This document shows, one piece after another, positions 1-11,570 of a stretch of DNA of 64,000 bases (the stretch's first letter is position 1; each line of letters starts with the position of its first letter). The DNA comes from Serendipita indica DSM 11827 (Eukaryota; Basidiomycota; Agaricomycetes; Sebacinales; Serendipitaceae). The position numbers and the translations under genes are program-made. The notes under the pieces are model-generated. The model saw only the letters and a program-made list of their open reading frames with translations. It was not told where the DNA came from and ran no database searches. The stretch covers positions 2,480,001 through 2,544,000 of the forward strand of contig CAJVGD010000001.1 in NCBI GenBank assembly GCA_910890315.1. The letters run 5' to 3'.

Positions 1-1231
1 CAGGCAACAGTCATCCCGAAATGGCGCAGCTAATTGCAGATCGGTGAGTAGCGATACCTTTACTGGACGCTAATGACTGACATACTCTAGTCTTGGCATC
101 AATATGACGCCGACGACCGTCAAAAAGTTCTCCAACGGCGAGACATCTGTTCGGATCCACGAATCTGTCCGAGACGAAGACGTGTTCATTCTCCAGACTG
201 CATGTGGACCGAATTGCTCCGTGGATGACTCCCTCATGGAACTCTTGATCCTAATCTCGGCGTGCAAGACGGCTTCAGCACGTAGGATCACGGCCATCAT
301 CCCCTTTTTCCCCTACTCGCGCTACTCGTTCAAGGACAAGTCTCGCGCACCCATCACGGCCAAGTTTGTCGCCAACATGCTCACGGTCGCCGGATGCGAC
401 CATGTGATCACGATGGACCTCCATGCGTCGCAGATTCAAGGCTTTTTCGATATTCCCGTCGACAACTTGTACTCGGAACCGATTATGGTAGGGTTTATCA
501 AGAGGTGGATCAAGGGCTGGAAGGAGAGTGTCATCGTCAGCCCGGACGCTGGTGGTGCAAAGCGTGCTAGTAGCGTCGCGAGCAAGCTGGGCGTGGAGCT
601 TGCGATCATTCACCGTGAACCGGCCTAAGGGAAACATTGCCGAGCGCATGCAGGTCCTCGTTGGAGATGTGAGCGGCAAGGTATGTGGTTCCTTTCCCGA
701 CTAGGGGTCTTCCAACTAAGCTGTGGGGAATAGATTGTGATCCTCTTGGATGACATGATCGATACTGGCGATACGCTTTCGTTGGCTACAAACACGCTCC
801 ACGAAAACGGGGCAAGGGCCATTTTTGTCCTCGTCTCTCATTGCACCATGCAGCCCAACTCTTCCTCGCTCAAAAAGCTCTCTCAGCTCCCCATTGCGCG
901 CCTCGTCGTCACCAACTCGCTTCCTCAGACACATCTGATGGAGGAAGTCAACGAGGAGACGAGAGATACCATTACGGACTCGACACCTGTCGACTCTCCG
1001 CGTACCACGAGCTCAAAGCTCGACTCTGGGTCCTCGGCTGGGTCAACGAATGGGTCGATGAATGGAAAATTGCCCAATGGTCCCTCACCGACCATGGGCG
1101 GAAAACTTACCGTGCTCGATATCAGTCCGCTTCTCGCAGAAAGTATCCGTAGGACTCATAATGGCGAGAGTATCAGTACTCTCTTTGGTGGATGGGCGGA
1201 GCGAGCCGGTATGACGGGTTCAGGTTTCTGA
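1..1231 (+). CDS. PRS: Ribose-phosphate pyrophosphokinase (PRPP synthetase), 5' end outside window
   Basis: Makes PRPP from ribose 5-phosphate and ATP in the cytosol, feeding nucleotide, His and Trp synthesis. Exons read as 1-43, 91-680 and 734-1231. The first exon opens in the GNSHPE motif near the usual N-terminus, so only a few codons are missing. Seen are the catalytic-loop region ([18 protein letters not shown]), [20 protein letters not shown] and the PRPP-binding motif [13 protein letters not shown]. About 60 Ser/Thr/Gly/Asn-rich residues are inserted between the VTNSLPQ strand and the C-terminal [13 protein letters not shown] segment, recalling the non-homologous insertions of some fungal PRS paralogs. 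One extra base near 620 (in GAACCGGCC) breaks the frame inside the conserved HRERPKGN stretch. No intron explains it; sequencing error is the simplest reading because both sides are well conserved. Confidence 0.93.
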
Positions 1232-2476
1232 GTTTTTGCGTAATTGATAGAGGACGTATATGAGAATTCTGTATCTCTAGTTTTGGTCTCGATAGCTGCG
1301 TTTCTAGATGGATCGGTAGCTTTTGGTCGCTTGATGCATTTTTCGCCACTATGGGTCTCCGATCGTCTTTTACGTCACTTTCGGCCTCAATCTACGCTTT
1401 ACATACGGCACCTTGCGCGCATCGAGCATTGAACGTGAATATAGATCCCGTGTGTGGACTTTGATTCTGGACGAGTTGTAGGACCGTGGGCGATATCTTT
1501 CTTCATTCTCAGTGTCATCGTTATGCTCATGCGCAGCCGACTTGATGGGCTGCCATGGGAGGCTGGAGGTATGAGGCGGGGAGATGCCATGCCACCCAGC
1601 CTCAATCCGATGCTCACGCTTCTACCTCTGCACGAAGAGGTAAAGTCATGGCGGATGACATGAAGCTTAGTCTGAGTCGAGCGGACCTCCCGAGCGTTGG
1701 TCGTCGGGGCTGCTCGTTTATACGACAAGTAGGCGGTATTCGGGTGAGAAGGCATTACAATCAGAAGTTATTTGATATCAAAATAACCTGTATCTCCTCG
1801 TGAAGCCCTAGTCAGGCCCTTACATTTTCGCGGGGGTGCCGGAACAAGGAATGTAAAAAGTGTAGCCAGCCCTCCTGAGTAGAGAAGGAGTATATATCTC
1901 CTTTATAGAGTGCACTGTGTGTCATTATGGTCATGAATCCACCGCGGAGCTCAATGTTATCCAAGTCAGTCTCCGCGCGCCCATGTGGCCGCGTGGACTG
2001 GGGACATGAGTAGACTGCTTGCCTGCTTGTCTTATGCTGTAGTTATATATCCAACGATTGTTCTGATGTCGATAGTTTACATTGTAGCCAGTAGTGAATT
2101 GCCCTTTGTGCCAACTTGGACTCAAACTTCTTCCTTCGACTGCCGCAAATTTGCTCCAGTTACCCGGATTCTGTGCCTTGGACACTTCTAGGTCAATTAT
2201 ACACACAAGGCACCGCTTTAGGGACTTTGAGGCCAACTGCCAGCCCTTGAAGATACGCGCCAACCGCTTGTACCGCATTGTGGACATTCATTTTAAACCT
2301 TGAAGACGCCAAGTACTAACCGAGTTTCCTTTTTCTTCACGGTAAGCTCGTTTGTGTTCATAATGAGACTGCACTGCTAAGGCGCGGAATGTTGTTCGCC
2401 CAACAGATAGCCATTACCACGGTACAAGTCTCTTACAGAGATTGCTCAGTTGCTATACTCGATTTGAACACGGTCT
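1232..2476. other. Intergenic, no gene seen
   Basis: Between the PRPP synthetase stop and gene A. Only short overlapping reading frames without recognisable domains or plausible splice sets are present. The right part should hold the promoter of gene A, but I see no clear TATA box or repeat. Confidence 0.5.
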
Positions 2477-3473
2477 ATGAACTCGCCACGCGCCCATCAA
2501 AGCACCGCCGACCTCCATTCGCACCTTGCCACAGACGACTCGGGCACGAGCACCATGAACTCGTGGAGACCAGATACCTCTGAGGCGATAGATGACGTGG
2601 ACGACATAACTCCTCCCGACTGGGCCTATCAGGTCAGCGCCGTCCTCGGTGCAAATCTCGGTGTACCCGCAGAGGACATTTTGTTTGCCAGTCTCGATGG
2701 GGAGGGCAATATTGTTCGCAAAGAAGAGAATCAGCCACAAGCTCCACCGACGAGTTGTCCACCCATGTCGGGGAAGATGCGCAACCAGTTTCAGGCGCGC
2801 AAGACGGTTCAGGAGGCGCTTGCGGATTGTGGAGATGATGAAGAGTTGCGAAAGGCAGTCAAGCTTGCTGTCGAGTGTGAAGAGTATAAAGCTGGCAAGG
2901 CGGTTCCATCCGAGTTGCTTGCGGCGCTTTCAGAAACGGGCGGTGGGCGTAGTCAGAGCAAGTGTCGGTTTCCTGGATGCGGAAAGCCGAGTGTGAGGAC
3001 GGATCGCGCCAAGGAGCATGCACGAGTTCATATTGGGAACCACCCTTACAGCTGTACACGGGTTCAGGCTGATGGGAAAATAGGCTGGTGAGTGGGCTTA
3101 TTGATTACAGTGTCTTTCTCATCTTTGATTTAGTGGAGCGACATTCCTTCGCAAGCACGACCGTAACCGACACGATAATGGTGCGGACATTCTATTATGT
3201 GATGACTGGTGGGTACGAGTCCGTCGCATCTTAATTAATCTAACCATCGAATACAGTGGCGCAAAGATTCAGGGTAAAGGTCGCGAGTACAACCTCCAAC
3301 GGCACAAGACAAACTATTGCCCCGTACGAAAGGCGACTACCACCAAGGAGAGCGTAGCCAAATCACCAGACGTACAGAAAAAGTCCCAGGTCAATGCCAA
3401 GTCTCTTGGGCTCGACACCAGTCAAGGGCATGCACCGGTACCATCCACGTCTGCGTTGCCCATGGGAGAATAG
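2477..3473 (+). CDS. C2H2-type zinc-finger protein (gene A), 300 aa
   Basis: Three exons (2477-3087, 3134-3208, 3257-3473) sum to 903 nt. The N-terminal half is acidic and unstructured. The C-terminal half holds three finger-like units: C-x4-C-x12-H-x3-H followed by a linker of the classic type (IGNHPYSC); a second unit whose Cys codon (in GKIGC) is split by intron 1; and a last unit opened by CDDC, whose second Cys codon is split by intron 2, ending in H-x4-C. Both introns are phase 2. The same intron placement recurs in genes E1-E3, so A is probably a less derived member of that family. DNA or RNA binding is inferred from the fingers only. The stop codon lies inside a sequence block also found downstream of B1 and B3. 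Confidence 0.75.
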
Positions 3474-3545
3474 TCGATGGTTCCACGTATTTATTTCGTC
3501 TACCTCGTTCACCTTTGTATACCAATTCGTATTAACCTGTATTCC
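3468..3545 (+). repeat. 3'-flank block shared by A, B1 and B3 (copy 1)
   Basis: The stretch around ATAGTCGATGGTTCC, then a GTATTTATTTC-like and TTTGTATA-like tract, recurs near 8975-9050 downstream of B3 and, shorter and more diverged, near 5706-5765 downstream of B1. It appears to be a duplicated 3' UTR carried along with the tandem gene units. Confidence 0.6.
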
Positions 3546-3685
3546 AGCGATGTTTGTCATTCTATGGCGTTCCCCGGGGTGATAGTTCATTTCTTGACTT
3601 TTTGCAGGCAATAGCACATCTCGACCCATAGAGCGCTGGGAGCCAGAGGCGCCATCGTCTCTTGGCACTCCTCCTCGTTTGATCA

Positions 3686-5590
3686 ATGGCTACAATGAAC
3701 GCTTTAGTGAATCCTACGTTGCAAGAACGTATGGATAACCGGCGCCAAACTGTTAACTTTGGAGCCAGAGGCGTTGTGGGCGATCACGGACACTATGACC
3801 GGCGTGCTTCCCTTCCACAGCGGCTCAACTCAACAGGAAGCGCAAATCGTTCTCTCCTGCAACCTTCTACGGAGAGTGGACACTCCGTTGTGTCGTCTAT
3901 GCTCTACATTACCAGCTCACAGTGTGCCTCTCCATCACTGGGACCCATGCTCCTGCCTGAGGAGGCACGTACCAGCACAAAAGGACATAGGGTGAAGCTA
4001 TCTATTGTGGCAGAAGAATTTGAGGACGGGCTCGCGGCTACGTTACAGGACATGGCATTGTCTGAGCCTGTTCCTGACTCAGGGATCATTCCTAGAGAGG
4101 ACCTATATACCAGAACAGTACATTCGATCCACAGGTATTGTCATATGACCTTGAACAGGAGCATCAACAAGACGCGCCGATGCCGTATCGGCGCTTTGCC
4201 TACGACAGGGATATCACTCCTGGAGAGTGGTCTACCTTACGAGATGTAAGCATTATCTCTACCATAGCTCTAGGATCTCGGTGAACAATGGCATTTCTAG
4301 CACGTACTGGCTCTTTGGAACGGCGAGGGTGATCTTACCCAGACGCGGAACGCCGAGATGGAAACGCAAACTCGCGTGGATGAGTGGAACACTCATTTCT
4401 TCAGCTCGAGGTGTATGCATCTCGTGCTGTTCGCTGGAAATGTGGCCAAAGGCGGGTCCCTTTCCGGCTGGAAAGAAACCAGGATAAAATTCAAGGCTTC
4501 CAACGATTGGGATCTTGCTCCTGAAGAGAAGTCCACTGTTATCACTGCCTCGACAGACGTATCGGAAGCCAACCCGTCTCAGGTCCCAAGTCGATCTCAG
4601 AGTCGTGAGTCTCCGTCCAGGTTTAATCATAAAGCTGATAGTAGAGCCAGTACCATATGCTCTCGTCATGTACGACCTGCAACGCTCCTATCTACCCCGG
4701 GTACTAAAGGATGCTCGTGCAAGTCGATCACCAGGGTTCCTTCTACCGTGGATGGATAGTCCACCAGCACGTAGATTACTACCCGAAAGACACTACGCCA
4801 TTCCATCCAACCTCTATGGAGAAGTAAAGCCACGTGGCATCCCCAGATCTCCATCTTCCCTTGTCCCATCATCCGCGCGTGGCAACGCCGAGCGCATGTT
4901 TTACTCGTTTGCGCCCGATAAAACGCGTGTGAGGTGGAAGGTAGACCTCGACAAAGCCCTCCCGGATTCTGGAGTGGCGCCAGGAGACCACACACTCTGG
5001 CCGTTTCTTCAAAGCATCTTCTTGTCTGCGTTCTATCAAGAGAATCATCTCGAGCCACGACTTGGTTCGCAAACGGGGCGCCAGTTGGCTACCTCTACAT
5101 TCCTTTCCACCTACAATTCGATGTTGGGTCAGAATGCCTTGGCTAAGTTGCGAATGATTGATAATCCAAACAATGATCAGGATGTGTGGAACGCTGTCTC
5201 TCTGTACACGGTACTGTACAGGTCACAGGCGGACAGTGCTCTCAAGCCTTGTTACTACTGCCTCGTATGCATGCTCCAGTTCCCCAGGTCGGGTATGGAT
5301 GACATGCTGGGTCACGTCCGCAAGCACTTGGGCCATCAACCGTATTTGTGCAGCTGCTCGACGTGTACTTCGGAATATGGGTGCGTGACCGAGTTACGCA
5401 TAGGAAAAATTACTTATTCGCTGTCAGTTCTTCGCGCTTCCACTCTGAAAAGGCGCTGATCAGACACCAAGAGGAGGCTCGTCGGATGGCTGTAAACCGG
5501 CACGGTTTTGAATCTGGTCCGGTTACATACTCGACGCCAACCACATACTCGATACCGACATTTGAAGAAGAGTTGCGCAACTTGGGTTGA
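3686..5590 (+). CDS. Tandem zinc-finger family member B1, one frame break
   Basis: Exons 3686-4245, 4301-4604, 4651-5380 and 5428-5590 match the structure of B3 and B4. Order along the protein: Ser-rich N-terminus with the family motif SMLYITSSQCASPSLGP; a conserved middle segment (HVLALWNGEGDLTQ, then VLFAGNVAKGGSLSGWKE); a second conserved block (PYALVMYDLQRS, FYQENHLEPRLGSQTGR); and a C-terminal finger C-x2-C-x14-H-x3-H with linker LGHQPYLC. After a phase-2 intron follows a second half-finger ending FHSEKALIRH. Compared with B3 and B4, one base is missing near 4097, shifting the frame before the first intron. The 5' N-terminal exon of B4 is absent. No function recognised beyond metal-binding fingers. 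Confidence 0.62.
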
Positions 5591-5881
5591 CCTATTGTTT
5601 CCCTCGTGGTCAATGAGACATAGGACAAAGTACTCGCCTGTTCTTTGTTACTTTTGCACTATGGACGCTATTCTTCATGTTCTCTCGTGAAAGGAGGTGC
5701 TAATGGACAATAGTCGACACCGTTCACCTCTGTATACGAACTCATATACTGCCCTCTTTATTCTACATTTTATCCTTCTACGGTGTCAATATCAAACTCC
5801 CGAACTGGTAGAACAGCTAGCGGAGCTTCTTGGGCCTTAACCACGACCTTTGCCGTGTAGGTTTGCAGGGTTGCTTGGTCG

Positions 5882-5896
5882 TATAAATATAAATAT
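5882..5896 (+). promoter_or_regulatory. TATA-like box upstream of B2
   Basis: TATAAATATAAATAT lies 8-22 bases before the ATG at 5904 whose codons match the B4 N-terminus. That is close for a fungal TATA element, so the true start may be further downstream. Confidence 0.35.
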
Positions 5897-5903
5897 CCAT
5901 AAT

Positions 5904-6772
5904 ATGTCAACGGAAGCCATCGATCGAGCTGTATCTTTCCTCACCACTCCGCTCTCTCATATGATCTCCCCGGCACGCTGTCTGTCCTCAGGCGTCACCT
6001 CTTTGCTTCGTTGGTCATAATCGCAGGCTCGAGCGGGAGTAAATCACCTCTCGACGACACCTTTGAGATTCATCTCCGCCTCGCCTCCTCCACTCCGCCG
6101 CCCGAGTGCATCGTGGGCGCATGTGAGGCTTCGGGCGTCGACTGGTGCAAATGGCGTTTCCTCCTCGGTGGCGGAATGGGTCTCGATCTTGATGTCACCA
6201 TTCGTCACGACGCCGTCACTGCTGGCTTCAGCCGCGCAGCAACTCCGTCGCTCGGCCGAGTCACCATTTGGCAGGAGGTATGCACCCTCCAAACAGCGAA
6301 TTGAACTCACTACATATCACAGAGTCAGCCCGAGACGAAGATTGATGCCGACGACGAAGACTTGTTCAACGAGATTAGCGATTCGCAGCAGTCGACTTCT
6401 ATGCTCTTGTATAAGCGGATGGATCAAGGACTTGCTGCATCGCAGTGGCTCAGTTTAGCCAGAACTGGGAGCAGACCTTTCATGCAATCGGACAGCGGTC
6501 ACTCTCCTACATCCTCTATCCTCTACAGAGCAAGTTCTCGGCATGCTTCCCCATCGTCGGATCCCACAATCCTACGCAACAATGCACAAACAAGACATGC
6601 AGCAGCACAACCTACCTCTCTTCCACGGCACCTGGCCTTGACCGGAGGAAGGAACAGACCGCGCTCCCATTCCGTTACGGAGAGTGATTATTCCGTTGCA
6701 TCACCCATGCTCTACATTACGAGTTCTCAATGCGCCTCTCCTTCTTTCGGACCCGTCATCGTCGATGATTGA
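5904..6772 (+). pseudogene. Truncated N-terminal copy of the B family (B2)
   Basis: The start (MSTEAIDRAVSFL) resembles the B4 start (MWQEAIEKAVSFL), and TPPPECIVGACEASGVDW matches TPPAECIAGASKTSGVDW of B4. An intron at 6278-6322 sits where B4 has its first intron. After it comes a Ser-rich stretch with one degenerate and one good copy of the family motif (PMLYITSSQCASPSFGP), then a stop at 6772. The middle and zinc-finger parts are missing; B3 begins about 200 bp downstream. The reading between 5904 and about 6030 needs an unresolved splice or frame change. Either a decayed 5' half separated from B3 by rearrangement or a short expressed paralog; I favour decay. Confidence 0.5.
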
Positions 6773-6997
6773 CCTCAAAACCTCCACCCTCATACCCATG
6801 TTTGTTGTTTGCCAGCTATGTCTCCAAAATGAATTCATCATACACTAATTTTATGTTAGGATCGCGTAGTCATGGACATCATTTCACTTCTCAACGCATT
6901 ATACGCCGAATATACCGCTATCTCGAGCTGCCAGGTATAGCTGGCTAGTAGGCGCCGTCGTCTCTTGGCTCCTTCCTCGTTTGTTCGACCGGCTGAA

Positions 6998-8882
6998 ATG
7001 GGTGATGTCGTGTCCTCTGATTATCAAGACGATACACGTATTCGACGTCACACCGTAAGCCGTACATCTACAGGTGTCACGAGTAGTCGTGACCGCCGTT
7101 CCTCTGCTCCACGGCGGCTCAACTCTACCGCAAGCGAGAATAGATCTCTCCTGCAACCCTCGACGGAGAGTGGCCACTCCTTAGTGTCTTCTATGCTCTA
7201 TATTACCACCTCACAATGCGCCTCGCCCTCGTTGGGACCGATATTCCCACCACGTAGTGACAAAAATACCAGTTTGAGACACAGGAAAGCTCTATATATT
7301 GTGAATGAAGACTTTGACAGCGGGCTCGCTTCATTGTTGCAGGACATGGTATTGTCGGAACCGCTTCCTGAACCAAGCGACATTCCTACGAGAGAACCTA
7401 TATACCAGAACGATATATTCGATCCACAGGTACTATCATATGACCTCGAACAGGAGCATCAACAAGACGCGCCGATGCGGTACCGGCGCTTCGCGTACGA
7501 TAGGGATATCACTCCTGGAGAGTGGTCTACTTTGCAAGAGGTATGCAGTGTCGCTGCAGGAACTCTAGAATCTAGGTTAATCATGGCATTCTTAGCACGT
7601 TCTTGCTCTTTGGAACGGCGATGGTGGTTTTACCCAGGCGCGGGACGCCGAGATGAAAACGCGAACTCGCGTAGATGAATGGAACGCCCGGTTCTTTAAC
7701 TCGAGGAGCATGCTCCTCGTCCTGTTCGCTGGGAACGTAGCCAAAGGTGGATCGCTCTCGGGATGGAAAGAAACAAAGATTGCTTTCAAAATTACCAACG
7801 ACTTGGGCGCTTCAACAGAAGAAGAGGATGAAAGCATCACCGACTCGGTTGATACGTCAAAACACGGGGGTGAACCATCTATGGTCCCCAATCGGTCTCG
7901 CGGCCGTGAGTTTCCACCTAGTTCTGACTCTTGGCTTACACTAGCCTAGTGCCATATGCTCTTGTTATGTACGATCTCCAACGCTCGCATCTACCACGGG
8001 CAGTCCAGGATGCTCGCGCCAGTCGAGCGCCGGGGTTCCTTCTTCCTAGGATGGGTAGTCCGCCGACACGCAAGCCGCTCCCCAAAAAAGGTTACTCGGT
8101 ACCCACAAATCCTCGTAGAGAGAAGACTGCATCTTTATCGTCCGCTGGTCCATCGACCGCACGTGGCAACGCCAAGCGCATCTTTTACTCTCTTGCCACT
8201 GATAGGGCCCGTATAAAGTGGGAGGTGGATCAAGACAAGGCCCTTTTAGATTCTCCTCCACTCTCGCTGACCGCACACTCTGGCCGTTTCTTCAACGCAT
8301 CTTCCTTTCTCCATTCTACCAAGAGAACCATCTAGAGCCACGACTCGGCTCAGAAACGGGGCGGCGGATGGCGGTCTCGTTATCACTTTCTATCCACAAT
8401 TCCATGTTCAGTCAAAACGCCATGGCCAAGTTGCGAGCAATCGATGATCCGAGCAGTGATCATGATTTGTGGGGTAGCCTTTCCCTATACTCGATACTCT
8501 ACAGGTTGGAGTCGGAGAACGTTCTCGAACCGTGCTACTACTGCTACATATGCATGCTCCAGTTCCCCAAGTCGAGCATGGACGATATGCTTGGTCACAT
8601 CCGAGAGCATTTGGGACATCGACCATATGTGTGTAATTGCCGCCAGTGTACTTCTGTGTGCAATTGTCACAAGTGTACTTCGGAATATGGGTGCGTAATG
8701 AAATGGCAGTCGGAAGATCTACTTATCCATTTCCAGAGCCTTCGCGCTTCCACTCTGAAAAGGCGCTGATACGGCACCAAGAGGAGGCTCGTCGAATGGC
8801 TGTAGGCCGCCAGGATTTCCAATCAGGTCCAAATGCGTATTTGATGCCGACATTTGAAGAGGAGTTGCGCAACTCGGATTGA
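6998..8882 (+). CDS. Tandem zinc-finger family member B3, one frame break
   Basis: Exons near 6998-7540, 7596-7905, 7950-about 8694 and about 8739-8882. It carries the motif SMLYITTSQCASPSLGP, the DPQVLSYDLEQE segment, HVLALWNGDGG, VLFAGNVAKGGSLSGW, PYALVMYDLQRS, FYQENHLEPRLGS and the C-terminal finger CYICML...GHIREHLGHRPYVC. A 27-nt insertion near 8650-8680 duplicates the CNC-x2-CTS element of the second half-finger. One base is missing near 8255 relative to B1 and B4, breaking the frame within exon 3. The last intron seems to use a donor four bases downstream of that in B1 (GTAATG instead of GTGCGT) and a CAGAG acceptor to keep frame. The start is uncertain; 6998 is the first ATG in the conserved region. 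Confidence 0.6.
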
Positions 8883-8974
8883 GATAGGACAAAGCATCCG
8901 TCTGTTCCATGTTGATTATTGCACTATGGACGCTATTATTCATATTCTTTAGTGGAAAGGAGATGCTAATGGGG

Positions 8975-9050
8975 GCATAGTCGATGGTTCCCGTGTATTT
9001 ATTTCTTCTATCGTTCAATTTTGTATATGAATTTGTATTTTGCCTTCTGT
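8975..9050 (+). repeat. 3'-flank block shared by A, B1 and B3 (copy 3)
   Basis: CATAGTCGATGGTTCC followed by GTGTATTTATTTC matches the sequence that begins at the stop codon of gene A; a weaker copy lies at 5706-5765. It marks unequal exchange or segmental duplication boundaries between the A and B units. Confidence 0.55.
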
Positions 9051-9165
9051 ATGTTCTCATCCTACGGCACCAAAGCTAGTGCTTTTAGCTAAGAGGCTGA
9101 CAAGCGACTGCTTGTTGGCGCTTCTTGAGCCTCAACCACGTTAGCGCACGTATCCCAACACAGAT

Positions 9166-11570
9166 ATGTGGCAAGAAGCCATAGAAAAAGCCGTATCTTT
9201 CCTCATAAGCCAGAGGCAAACCAACTCGTCCGCACCTAGTGTCTTTCAGCTCGCTTCCACTCCGCCGGCTGAATGCATTGCGGGCGCATCCAAGACGTCG
9301 GGCGTCGACTGGTTCAAATGGCTTTACTTCCCTGATGATGAATCATTTCACTATTTTGAAATTCTCGTTTGCATCGAGGTGGTCGTCGGGATTTTTGTTG
9401 CGTTATGTCTCAAGGTATGGCAAACATCAATTGAGCTATTTTCTTACAAATATCGCCTGACCAAGCTCAATCTGCATTATCCCCACGACTCGGAACGACC
9501 TTTCAACGTCAGCGCCTTGCAGCACTTGCCACCCTTAGTCTCGCCTCCGCCTATCAGAAGTAGTCAAGAATACGATGAACGGCGAACCTCTAATCTACAA
9601 CTATTCGAATCGACACCACACCAGGCCCTATCTTTCTTACTAGCTTCGAGGGAGAGTGGCAACTCTCTTGGCTCTGTACTCCGTGCGAACAGGTCCCATG
9701 GTCCTGACCCCTTGCGCAGACGCAGGTTACCGGGTACGCACAGTTTACCGAGTAATGGCGTATATGTCAATTCGACAAGGCATACAGCAACGCAACGCAT
9801 TTCTCTTCCACAGCGACTAGTCTCGGCCCGAAGTGGGAACGGAACGCGTCCCCACTCTACGACTGAGAGTAATTATTCCGTTGTCTCCTCGATGCTCTGT
9901 ATCACTACCTCTCAATGCGCCTCTCCCTCGTTTGGACCAATATCACTGCCGCGTAGTGAGAGGAATACCAGTTCGACGACACAAATGACGTCATTATCGA
10001 TTGTAGGCAAGGAGATTTACAGCGGGCACGCTCCAATATTGCAGGATATAGCATCGTCTGAGCCTCTCCCTGATCCAGAGGACATTCCTACAAGACGACC
10101 CCGATGCAAGAATGGTGTATTCGATCCACAAGTGCTATCTTATGATCTCGAACAGGAAAGTCGGCAAGATGCGCCTATCCTCGGTGGATGCTTCGCCTCC
10201 GATAGGGATATCACTCCTGAAGAGTGGTCTACTTTACGAGCGGTACGTAGTATAGCTACAAAAACCTAGAACGCGGGCTAATATTATTATTCTTAGCACG
10301 TACTTGCTCTTTGGGCTGGAAAGGGTAGTCTGACGCGGGCGGGGAATGCTGAGATGGAAATGCAAACTCGCGTAGATGAATGGAATACCCGTTTCTTTAG
10401 CTCGAGGGGTATGCTCCTTGTGCTGTTCGCTGGAAACATAGCCAAAGGCGGGTCACTTTCAGGATTCAAAGAAACGCGGATTGCTTTCAAAACAATTTGC
10501 GACCAAGAACCTTTCTCTGAAGAAGAGAATGTGGTCATCATCGACTCGGCTGATCGCTCCGAAGCCAGTGTCAAACCATCTTGGATCCGCAACCGCTCCC
10601 GGAGTGAGTTTACATCTAGTTCTGACATCTTTCCTAACCCAGCCTAGTACCATACGCTCTCGTCATGTACGACTTACATCACACGCATCTACCACTGGCA
10701 ATACAGGATGCTCGCGTCAGCCAAGCACCAGGGTGCTCTCTTCCTTGTATGGTTTCCAAATCCGCGCCGACGCCGCTGCCCAACGCGTCAAACAACGTGC
10801 CAAACAACGCGCCAACAGAGTCCTATCGAGAGACCAACGTTACAACCAAACACACTGGAGAGATGGCTGCGCCGATCTCGTCCACTGTTCCATTGACCGC
10901 ACGCGCCAACGCTGAGCACATTTTTTACTCCCTTCTGACCGATAGAACTCGTCTCTGCTGGGAGGTGGATGTCAACCTGGCACTCCCAGATTCTGGTATC
11001 GCACTCGTCGACCACGCGCTCCAGCCGTTTCTTGAAAGCATCTTCTGGACCATGTTTTACCAAGAGAACCATCTCGAGCCACGACTCGGTTCGCAAACGG
11101 GGCGTCGGCTGGTGAAACCTACGTTGAGTCTCAGCTCGGCGTTGAGTCGAAACGTCGCGGCCATGCTGCGACTGGTTGATGATCCGAGCAGTGACCGTAG
11201 TAACCCTTCCATATATTCAGTACTCTACAGGTTGGAGTCTGAGAATATTTCGGAACCATGTTACTACTGTTACATATGCATGCTCCAGTTCCCCAGGTCG
11301 AGCATGGACGATATGCTAGGCCACATCCGGGAGCACTTGGGTCATCGACCGTATGTCTGCAATTGCCGCAGATGTACTTCGAAAACTCGGTGCGTAATGA
11401 AGTAAAAGTCGGAAGACGACTGATCTATTGCTAGTGCTTCGCACTTCCACTCTGAAAAGGCACTGATACGGCACCAAGAGGAGACTCGTCGGATTGCTGT
11501 AGGCCGCCAAGACTTCCAGTCAGGTCCAAATGCATATTCGATGCGAAAATTTGAAGAGGTGTTGGAATGA
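9166..11570 (+). CDS. Tandem zinc-finger family member B4, intact, 736 aa
   Basis: The only intact full-length B copy. Exons 9166-9414, 9466-10242, 10297-10603, 10648-11389 and 11435-11570 sum to 2211 nt. Exon 1 (83 codons) ends with a hydrophobic segment at residues 64-82 (FEILVCIEVVVGIFVALCL) that could be a membrane anchor. Next come a Ser/Arg-rich region with the motif SMLCITTSQCASPSFGP, the conserved middle block (HVLALWAGKGS, VLFAGNIAKGGSLSGF), a variable Pro/Asn-rich insert, FYQENHLEPRLGSQTGR, then finger C-x2-C-x14-H-x3-H with linker LGHRPYVC and a second half-finger with CRRC and HSEKALIRH across a phase-2 intron. The first intron is 51 nt, so its retention would keep frame. Function unknown; a membrane-tethered metal-binding protein is inference. 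Confidence 0.75.
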
